Assembly (NCBI GenBank): GCA_028706415.1
Contig: JAQWBK010000099.1
Span: 1-5,557 of the forward strand
DNA length: 5,557 bases
Reading direction: 5' to 3'
Source: Oscillospiraceae bacterium
GTDB lineage: Bacteria > Bacillota > Clostridia > Oscillospirales > Acutalibacteraceae
Within the stretch, counting starts at the first letter, position 1, and every line of letters begins with the position of its first letter. The notes beneath the pieces are model-generated. The model ran no database searches. It was not told where the DNA came from and saw only the letters and a list, made by a program, of their open reading frames with translations. A program made the position numbers and the translations under genes. Positions 1 through 4,599 of this stretch are shown here, one piece after another.

Positions 1-968
1 GTAAACCACTGGCCATAGTATACAAGCTCGCTGAATTTACCCGATACCATCTGCTGTTTATAATGCTGGGTGTCCCGGTCAAGTGTAAGGGTCTCAAGCG
101 CTTGGTGTGCTTTGTAAAGGATGGTGCCGCCCGGAGTTTCATATATACCGCGGCTCTTCATGCCCACAAGACGGTTTTCAACCATGTCAACTATGCCGAT
201 ACCGTTGGCCCCCCCAAGCTCATTCAGCTTTTCAATCAGCTCCACACCATCCATTTTAGTACCGTCAAGGGCAACCGGAATTCCCTTTTCAAATGACAGG
301 GTTATATAGGTTGCCTTGTCGGGGGCTTTCTCGGGAGATACCCCAAGTTCAAGGATGGAATCATAATCGGGTTCATTTGCCGGATTTTCAAGGTCCAGCC
401 CTTCGTGTGACAGATGCCACAGATTTTTATCCTTTGAATAATTGGTTTCCCTGTTGATGGTGAGCGGGATGTTATGCGCTTCGGCATATTTAATTTCGTC
501 TTCCCGTGATTTGAGGTCCCACACCCGCCACGGCGCAATTATTTTCATGTTGGGGGCAAACGCCTTTATGGCAAGCTCAAACCGCACCTGGTCGTTGCCC
601 TTGCCTGTGCAGCCGTGGGCAATTGCGTCCGCACCCTCGGCCGTCGCAATTTCAACAATACGCTTTGCGATTATTGGGCGGGCAAACGAGGTCCCAAGAA
701 GGTATTGATTTTCATACACGGCACCTGCTTTAAGTGTCGGGAAAATGAAGTCGTCCACAAATTCCTGCCTTAAATCCTCGATATAAAGCTTTGAAGCACC
801 GGTTTTTATCGCCTTTTCGTTAAGCCCAGACAGCTCCTTGCCTTGACCCACATCCGCTGCCACCGCGATAACCTCACAGCCGGGGTAATTTTCTTTAAGC
901 CACGGAATTATGATGGAGGTATCCAATCCGCCCGAATAAGCAAGCACAATCTTTTTAATCGAATCCAT
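1..968 (-). CDS. argG: Argininosuccinate synthase, 3' end cut off by the window edge
   Basis: This enzyme joins citrulline and aspartate using ATP (giving AMP and PPi) to make argininosuccinate, the penultimate step of arginine synthesis, in the cytosol. The visible 322 residues start MDSIKKIVLAYSGGLDTS. The ATP-pyrophosphatase loop AYSGGLDTS is at 10-18, and the family signature HGCTGKGNDQVRFE at 118-131 belongs to the nucleotide and citrulline/aspartate site. The reading is still open at base 3 (ending YYGQWF). Family members are about 400 residues, so roughly 80 C-terminal residues lie outside the window; nothing suggests the gene is broken. The ATG at 966-968 is preceded by AAGGA ten bases upstream. 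The gene has its own promoter and ArgR-like boxes, and is separated from the upstream transporter gene by a terminator, so it is probably an independent arginine-controlled unit. argH often follows argG but would be off the window. Confidence 0.97.
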   Translation of the reverse strand, partial: MDSIKKIVLAYSGGLDTSIIIPWLKENYPGCEVIAVAADVGQGKELSGLNEKAIKTGASKLYIEDLRQEFVDDFIFPTLKAGAVYENQYLLGTSFARPIIAKRIVEIATAEGADAIAHGCTGKGNDQVRFELAIKAFAPNMKIIAPWRVWDLKSREDEIKYAEAHNIPLTINRETNYSKDKNLWHLSHEGLDLENPANEPDYDSILELGVSPEKAPDKATYITLSFEKGIPVALDGTKMDGVELIEKLNELGGANGIGIVDMVENRLVGMKSRGIYETPGGTILYKAHQALETLTLDRDTQHYKQQMVSGKFSELVYYGQWF

Positions 969-978
969 ATTGTGTTCA

Positions 979-983
979 TCCTT
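979..983 (-). promoter_or_regulatory. Ribosome binding site of argG
   Basis: AAGGA (inside AAAAGGATG) lies 10 nt before the ATG at 968. No competing in-frame start is nearby, so it fixes the argG start. Confidence 0.65.
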
Positions 984-1021
984 TTCTTTATGTTTTCCTG
1001 AATTTACTATACGATAATCCT

Positions 1022-1050
1022 ATTATACCCACCTTGTTTTTATTTTACAA
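1022..1050 (-). promoter_or_regulatory. Sigma-A-type promoter of argG
   Basis: Read on the minus strand there is a -35 box TTGTAA (1045-1050, four of six matches to TTGACA), a spacer of exactly 17 bp, and a perfect -10 box TATAAT (1022-1027). Transcription would begin near 1015, giving a leader of about 45 nt before the argG ATG. That leader is too short for a T-box or large riboswitch, so control is more likely by a DNA-binding repressor. This is the best promoter match in the intergenic region, although the AT-rich background offers several weaker TATAAT-like strings. Confidence 0.72.
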
Positions 1051-1057
1051 GTAGTAA

Positions 1058-1075
1058 AGCGTATAATTATACTTA
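1058..1075. promoter_or_regulatory. Candidate ArgR/AhrC operator next to the argG -35 box
   Basis: A perfect 12-bp palindrome GTATAATTATAC (1061-1072) sits 10 bp upstream of the argG -35 box. In the arginine-repressor operator pattern (TGAAT, four A/T bases, ATTCA) it matches the inner G-NAT-WWWW-ATN-C part but lacks the outer T and A. The position suits a repressor of argG. A chance AT-rich palindrome cannot be excluded. Confidence 0.4.
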
Positions 1076-1180
1076 ATAGTATTTTTTTGTAGCAATCACT
1101 AATAGAGGCTTTAATACAGCCGATAATATGCATAATGCTATACAATATTAATAAATATAATCCTGCAATTATACATTAAA

Positions 1181-1198
1181 GATGAATAAATATACATT
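1181..1198. promoter_or_regulatory. Candidate ArgR/AhrC box (upstream, distal)
   Basis: On the plus strand this reads GATGAATAAATATACATT, that is TGAAT-AAAT-ATACA. It matches the 18-bp ARG-box pattern WNTGAATWWWWATTCANW with one core mismatch. It lies about 130 bp upstream of the argG -35 box, about 123 bp centre to centre from the palindrome at 1061-1072. That spacing could allow looping between two repressor sites, but this is inference. A TATAAT string at 1168-1173 (minus) lies just downstream of it, so the box could also overlap a second, weaker upstream promoter. Confidence 0.5.
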
Positions 1199-1210
1199 TT
1201 AATTGCATAT

Positions 1211-1245
1211 AAAACTAACCTCGGTTATAGGCTGAGGTTAGTTTT
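1211..1245 (-). terminator. Rho-independent terminator after the transporter gene, possibly bidirectional
   Basis: Bases 1211-1222 and 1234-1245 form a perfect 12-bp inverted repeat (AAAACTAACCTC / GAGGTTAGTTTT) around an 11-nt loop that can partly close with G-U pairs. In either direction the stem is led by A's and ends in T's, and the minus-strand reading continues TTTTATAT. It stands between the transporter gene and the argG promoter, so it should end the upstream transcript and insulate argG. It is about 190 nt beyond the transporter stop, an unusual distance that the inserted foldback element explains. Confidence 0.75.
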
Positions 1246-1276
1246 CACTCTTGTGTTATCAAACTGTAATTATATT

Positions 1277-1292
1277 TATGTATGTATGTATG
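1277..1292. repeat. TATG microsatellite, four tandem copies
   Basis: Four exact TATG units (1277-1292) lie between the terminator and the left end of the foldback element. Such a short tract can change copy number by replication slippage. No gene uses it now. If the foldback element were absent, the transporter reading frame would run into this tract and stop at 1276-1278. Confidence 0.8.
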
Positions 1293-1298
1293 CGTTTA

Positions 1299-1352
1299 TA
1301 CTGATCTCAAGTAAAAATCAAGACATCTTTGCGGTCTGTTTTCCGCCATACA
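1299..1352 (+). repeat. Left terminal inverted repeat of the foldback element
   Basis: Begins TACTGATCTCAAGTAAAA and pairs with 1399-1454. The outermost 18 bases differ from the right arm at one position only. The inner half diverges by scattered substitutions and two small length differences. Confidence 0.75.
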
Positions 1353-1367
1353 GCGTTGTTGTCGTCG

Positions 1368-1383
1368 GCGGGCGTCAGCCCGC
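1368..1383. repeat. Perfect GC hairpin in the centre of the foldback element
   Basis: GCGGGC (1368-1373) and GCCCGC (1378-1383) are perfect inverted copies around the four-base loop GTCA. It would cap the long hairpin formed by the two outer arms. Because the element lies downstream of the transporter stop, the folded structure would appear in the 3' part of that mRNA. Confidence 0.75.
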
Positions 1384-1398
1384 TCTCCTCCTCCGCCT

Positions 1399-1454
1399 TG
1401 CATGACGAAAAACATCCTCGCAAATTTTGTCTCACCTTTTACTTGAGAACAGTA
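1399..1454 (-). repeat. Right terminal inverted repeat, overlapping the transporter 3' end
   Basis: On the minus strand it begins TACTGTTCTCAAGTAAAA. Its outer 16 bases (1439-1454) are translated as the end of the transporter gene, and its TAA at 1441-1439 is the stop codon of that gene. Confidence 0.75.
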
Positions 1455-2347
1455 TTATTTTTGTTTTCGGAAAGTATTAGTCCGACCAGTGTAAGCACAA
1501 TTCCCGCCACGGTGAGCGGCATAATTTTGTCACCCAGCACGATTGCCGATAAAGATACCGTTACCACCGGTTGAAGATAGAGATAGACACTTGTTTTTAC
1601 GGCACCGAGGGTCTCCACCGTCCTGTTCCATATAATAAAACCGAATGCAGATGCACCCAACCCTAAAAACAGCAGGTTAAAGATGCTTACCGGATTGGTG
1701 AAACGCCCCGGGTCTAAATTAAACTCGGTTACAAAAAACACCGGGGACATGGTGACAAGTCCGTAAAAGAATACCTTTCGCGTGCACAGGATAAGATTTT
1801 GCTTAACCGCCATAATCTTTCTCATGATGACACAGTACATTGCCCATGAACAAGCCGCAAGGAAGGCCAGCATGTCGCCAATCGGGTTTAGCTTTAAATT
1901 AAATTTGCCGTTAATCGAAACCAGAAGAACCCCCGATACCGCCACCAAAAAGCCGATAAAAAAGCGTATGCTTAATTTCTCATTGTCGAGAAACAGGTGT
2001 GCAAACAGGGCGGTAATTATGGGGGCAAGGGATATGATTATCGAAACATTTGAAGATGTTGAGTAATCAATCGCGATATTCTGCATCAAAAAATACAGTG
2101 TAACACCGCATATTCCGGCAGCGATAAAAAGCAATTCTTGCCGGAAGCCGAAGAATACCGGCCGGTGGGGATAGATCAGCCAAAGTGCAATGTATGCAAT
2201 CAAAATCCTTATGAGCATTATCTCCAGGGCGGAGAAGTTGTTGAGCAGTATTTTGGCCGATACAAAGGTGCTTGCCCATATTACAATTACAATAATCGCC
2301 ATGGTATGAGCAAGTATTTGACTGCGAGTATTTATTTTTGACGCCAT
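1439..2347 (-). CDS. EamA-family (drug/metabolite transporter superfamily) permease
   Basis: This is a 302-residue inner-membrane protein with about ten hydrophobic helices (roughly 12-29, 37-58, 70-88, 97-119, 126-146, 156-175, 190-206, 222-242, 248-271, 276-293). They form two homologous EamA halves. Each half ends in the typical pattern: SLAPIITALFAHLFLDNEKL in the first and QPVVTVSLSAIVLGDKIMPL in the second. Relatives move small metabolites such as amino acids, but substrate cannot be read from sequence. I chose the ATG at 2345-2347 (MASKINTRS), which has AGGAA six bases upstream. A TTG two codons earlier (2353) would touch that RBS and is unlikely. It follows nadA by 90 nt and may share its transcript. 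The final residues TVLK and the stop lie inside a foldback element, so the natural tail was probably replaced. All ten helices end before this point, so function is likely kept. Confidence 0.92.
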   Translation of the reverse strand: MASKINTRSQILAHTMAIIVIVIWASTFVSAKILLNNFSALEIMLIRILIAYIALWLIYPHRPVFFGFRQELLFIAAGICGVTLYFLMQNIAIDYSTSSNVSIIISLAPIITALFAHLFLDNEKLSIRFFIGFLVAVSGVLLVSINGKFNLKLNPIGDMLAFLAACSWAMYCVIMRKIMAVKQNLILCTRKVFFYGLVTMSPVFFVTEFNLDPGRFTNPVSIFNLLFLGLGASAFGFIIWNRTVETLGAVKTSVYLYLQPVVTVSLSAIVLGDKIMPLTVAGIVLTLVGLILSENKNNTVLK

Positions 2348-2353
2348 TAACAA

Positions 2354-2359
2354 TTCCTG
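2354..2359 (-). promoter_or_regulatory. Ribosome binding site deciding the transporter start
   Basis: CAGGAA ends six bases before the ATG at 2347. It directly abuts the alternative TTG at 2353, which argues for the ATG. Confidence 0.6.
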
Positions 2360-2437
2360 CCGTTTCGGTGAATAATTATTACAAAAAATCGCAACCTGCC
2401 CTGCCCAAAAACCGTGCGGCAGACCGACATACTATAA

Positions 2438-3355
2438 TCAGCCGCCCAGGCGTATCATTTCGTCAATACAGCGGCGGGCTTTTACAATGGTCTCATGGGT
2501 CAGCCTTATTTCCTCACCGCCCTGTCCGTTGAGTGCTCGCCAAACATCAACCAGGGTTGTCAGCTTCATGTTCGGGCAAATCAGCTTTTTGGTAAGGGGA
2601 TAGAAGTTTTTATCCGGACACTTATATTGCAGGTGCTCCACAATGCTGTTTTCGGTGCCGATAATGAAATCCTTATTATCCGAGTTCTTGCCATAATCCA
2701 TAATTGCCGAAGTAGAGCCCACAAAATCCGCCTTTTCGACCACCGCGGGAATACATTCGGGATGTACCAGTAGCAGCGCATTCGGGTGCTGCGCTCGTGC
2801 GGTTTCCACATCATGCACCCCCACCGCCGCATGAATGGGGCAACCCCCTTTAAGCAGCCGGATTTCCTTTTCGGGCACCTGCTTTTGCACATAATCACCG
2901 AGGTTGCTGTCGGGTATGAAAAGTATTTTATCGTTTGCTATGCTTCTCACAATTTTAACGGCGGTTGATGAAGTAACGCAGACATCGCACACCGTTTTAA
3001 GCGCGGCTGTGGTGTTTATATATGCAACAACCGTATAGCCGGGATTATTTGCTGTAAAATCCTTTATCATTTGGGCGTCCATCTGCTCGGCCATGGGGCA
3101 GCCGGCGAAAGGGTTTACCAATACCACCCGTTTATCCTCGGACAGTATTTTTACCGTTTCGGCCATAAAGCGAACGCCGCTCATCATTATGGTTTTTTGG
3201 GGGGCCTTTTGTGCCATTACGCTCAGCTGATAGGAATCCCCCGAGAAATCCGCAACCTCAACGATTTCGCGCGCCTGGTAGCTGTGGGCAAGAATACACA
3301 CATCTTTTTCTTTCTTGATTCTTAATATTTCGTCCTGCATTTCTTTAACTAACAA
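2438..3355 (-). CDS. nadA: Quinolinate synthase A
   Basis: NadA condenses iminoaspartate (from NadB) with dihydroxyacetone phosphate to quinolinate, the precursor of NAD, using an oxygen-sensitive [4Fe-4S] cluster in the cytosol. From the TTG start the protein has 305 residues, normal for the short bacterial form. The three cluster cysteines known from the family are all present: C86 in AGCPMAEQ, C201 in HPECIPA and C260 in CPNMKLTTL. Other hallmarks are AHSYQ near 24-27, FMAETVKIL, CVTSSTA, PDSNLGDYV and GTENSIVEHL. Start choice: a GTG at 3364 lies within the strong RBS AAGGAAGTG, so the TTG at 3355, six bases beyond it, fits better (MLVKEMQDEILRIKKEKD). It follows mnmA by 64 nt. nadB and nadC, its usual partners, are not in the window, so they must be elsewhere, or quinolinate synthesis depends on an alternative aspartate-oxidising enzyme. 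Confidence 0.96.
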   Translation of the reverse strand: MLVKEMQDEILRIKKEKDVCILAHSYQAREIVEVADFSGDSYQLSVMAQKAPQKTIMMSGVRFMAETVKILSEDKRVVLVNPFAGCPMAEQMDAQMIKDFTANNPGYTVVAYINTTAALKTVCDVCVTSSTAVKIVRSIANDKILFIPDSNLGDYVQKQVPEKEIRLLKGGCPIHAAVGVHDVETARAQHPNALLLVHPECIPAVVEKADFVGSTSAIMDYGKNSDNKDFIIGTENSIVEHLQYKCPDKNFYPLTKKLICPNMKLTTLVDVWRALNGQGGEEIRLTHETIVKARRCIDEMIRLGG

Positions 3356-3361
3356 TTGAGG

Positions 3362-3370
3362 CACTTCCTT
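3362..3370 (-). promoter_or_regulatory. Ribosome binding site that selects the nadA TTG start
   Basis: AAGGAAGTG differs from the full anti-16S match AAGGAGGTG at one base and ends six bases before the TTG at 3355. The only other upstream start, GTG at 3364, is made of the last three bases of this site, so it cannot use it. Confidence 0.65.
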
Positions 3371-3419
3371 TCCGAGATGGGGAGGGTGGTTGAGTTATAA
3401 TATAATTATTAATCCAAAT

Positions 3420-4505
3420 TCAGTCGGTGGTGGAGTCAATAATGCCGCCGCCCACCACGGTATCCCCGTCGTAGAAGACTGCAGCCTGTCCGGGGGCCGC
3501 CGAGGGCTGAGGATTTTCAAAGCGAACATGCACGCTTCCATCTTCGTTTGGATACAGAGCGGCGGGGGCTTCGGGCTGATGATACCGAGTTTTAACCGTG
3601 ATCGAAAGGGGCTGGGTAGGTTGGCCAATTGAAATCCAGTTGACCTCATTCACAACCAGACCGGATGAATAAAGCTCATCCTTGTTGCCCAGCGTAACCG
3701 TGTTGTCGGCTGCGTTCTTGCTTATCACATATCGTGGCTCACCAAAGCCGATGCCAAGACCCTTGCGCTGCCCGATTGTATATCTGTAATGGCCTTTATG
3801 ACGGCCGATAACACTGCCCTTGCTGTCAATAAAATCACCATCCGAAGCTTTTGCTCCCATAACCTGTTCCAGAAAACCCGCATAATCCCCGTCGGGAACA
3901 AAGCATATATCCTGACTGTCGGGCTTACGGGCATTTACCAGGCCACGCTGCTCGGCCTGCTGCCTTACCTCATGCTTAAGAATTTTGCCTAAGGGGAAAA
4001 AAGTATGGGCAAGCTCGTCCTGCGTAAGAGCATATAGCACATAGGTCTGATCCTTTGATTTATCCTTGGCTTTTTTAAGTAGCCAGCGTCCGGACGAATT
4101 ATCATATTCGATTATTGCATAATGTCCGGTTGCAATGCTATCCATACCCAGCAGCCGCGCACGCTGCAGCAGCCGTGGGAATTTAATGAATCGGTTGCAG
4201 TCTATACATGGGTTGGGGGTACGCCCTGCGACATATTCTGAGGTAAACCGCCCGATAACATCCTGCCTGAATTCGGCGGTATATGAAAATACAGCGTGGC
4301 GAAACCCGATTTTTGCAGCCACCCTGCGGGCATCCTCCACATCGGTCAAAGAACAACAGGTCCGCCCCTCCGAGCAAACGCCGATATCCTCATTTTCATA
4401 CAGCTTTAATGTAATGCCGACAAGCTCGTGCCCCTGATCATTCAGCAGAGCCGCCGCAACAGAGCTGTCAACCCCTCCGCTCATAGCAACCAGAATTTTA
4501 GACAT
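3420..4505 (-). CDS. mnmA: tRNA 2-thiouridine(34) synthase MnmA
   Basis: MnmA adenylates U34 of tRNA-Lys, -Glu and -Gln with ATP and replaces its 2-oxygen with sulfur that ultimately comes from cysteine via a desulfurase. The 361 residues match the usual length. The PP-loop SGGVDSS is at 9-15, an N-terminal CCS motif is at 50-52, and NPCIDCNRFIKF begins at 98. The second catalytic cysteine is in SQDICFV (C201), followed by GHYRYTIGQRKGLGIG (238-253) and C-terminal beta domains. C103 and C201 correspond to the E. coli pair C102 and C199. C100 stands where E. coli has Asp99, as in many clostridial homologues. The ATG at 4505 has AAAGGG seven bases upstream. It lies 94 nt after cysK, with likely promoter elements in that gap, and 64 nt before nadA. 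The neighbouring cysK supplies cysteine, but no desulfurase gene is visible here. Confidence 0.97.
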   Translation of the reverse strand: MSKILVAMSGGVDSSVAAALLNDQGHELVGITLKLYENEDIGVCSEGRTCCSLTDVEDARRVAAKIGFRHAVFSYTAEFRQDVIGRFTSEYVAGRTPNPCIDCNRFIKFPRLLQRARLLGMDSIATGHYAIIEYDNSSGRWLLKKAKDKSKDQTYVLYALTQDELAHTFFPLGKILKHEVRQQAEQRGLVNARKPDSQDICFVPDGDYAGFLEQVMGAKASDGDFIDSKGSVIGRHKGHYRYTIGQRKGLGIGFGEPRYVISKNAADNTVTLGNKDELYSSGLVVNEVNWISIGQPTQPLSITVKTRYHQPEAPAALYPNEDGSVHVRFENPQPSAAPGQAAVFYDGDTVVGGGIIDSTTD

Positions 4506-4512
4506 CTTTAAA

Positions 4513-4518
4513 CCCTTT
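4513..4518 (-). promoter_or_regulatory. Ribosome binding site of mnmA
   Basis: AAAGGG lies seven bases before the ATG at 4505, a normal spacing. Confidence 0.6.
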
Positions 4519-4555
4519 CATACAGCATTGTCAGAACGACACATTACGCTTGCTT

Positions 4556-4571
4556 ATTATACAATATTATA
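4556..4571 (-). promoter_or_regulatory. Possible mnmA promoter: two TATAAT boxes
   Basis: Two perfect TATAAT hexamers on the minus strand, at 4566-4571 and 4556-4561, are 10 bp apart in the 94-nt cysK-mnmA gap. Neither has a convincing -35 box at 16-18 bp (TGCAAT or TACCAT at 17), and neither has a TGn extension. Transcription from them would begin about 40-55 nt before the mnmA ATG. No terminator is visible after cysK, so read-through from cysK remains possible. Confidence 0.4.
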
Positions 4572-4599
4572 TTCGAAAATGGTAGTTCATTGCATACAA

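Larger units (their letters stand above)
969..1298. other. AT-rich intergenic region upstream of argG
   Basis: This 330-base stretch has no credible gene. It holds the argG leader and promoter, two ArgR-like palindromes, the terminator at 1211-1245 and the TATG tract. The part between 1076 and 1167 is AT-rich with short palindromic strings (for example GGCTGTATTAAAGCC on the minus strand near 1107-1121), to which I can assign no role. Confidence 0.7.
1299..1454. mobile_element. MITE-like foldback element, about 152 bp plus flanking TA
   Basis: The ends are inverted copies of each other. Starting at 1299 on the plus strand and at 1454 on the minus strand, 17 of the first 18 bases match (shared core TCTCAAGTAAAA), and the similarity continues inward through AGACA, TTTGCG, TGTTTT, CG and CAT. 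This gives arms of 54 nt (1299-1352) and 56 nt (1399-1454), with about 41 of 56 aligned positions identical. TA is present at both extremities, so CTG...CAG (1301-1452) flanked by a duplicated TA is the simplest boundary, as in MITEs mobilised by IS630/Tc1-type transposases. No protein is encoded. The interior is GC-rich against AT-rich surroundings and contains a second hairpin. The right end overlaps the last codons of the transporter gene. The family and the mobilising transposase are unknown; multiple genomic copies would be expected. Confidence 0.75.

Noticed and set aside
969..1015. Leader riboswitch or T-box in front of argG
   Set aside because: With the best promoter the leader is about 45 nt, too short for a T-box or known riboswitch, and shows no antiterminator/terminator pair.
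1329..1574. 81-codon plus-strand open frame across the foldback element
   Set aside because: It crosses an inverted repeat and runs antisense into the transporter gene; no RBS or recognisable protein.
2401..2422. Possible terminator between nadA and the transporter gene (CTGCC/GGCAG, followed later by a T6 run)
   Set aside because: The stem is only 5 bp with a 12-nt loop, and the T run at 2382-2390 starts more than ten bases beyond the stem, so it does not fit an intrinsic terminator.
3362..3364. GTG as the nadA start
   Set aside because: It overlaps the Shine-Dalgarno sequence itself, leaving no spacer; TTG at 3355 is better placed.
3371..3440. Possible promoter between mnmA and nadA (TTGACT near the mnmA stop, AT-rich TATATTATA)
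   Set aside because: No -10-like hexamer stands 16-18 bp from the TTGACT; the AT-rich run is too far downstream.
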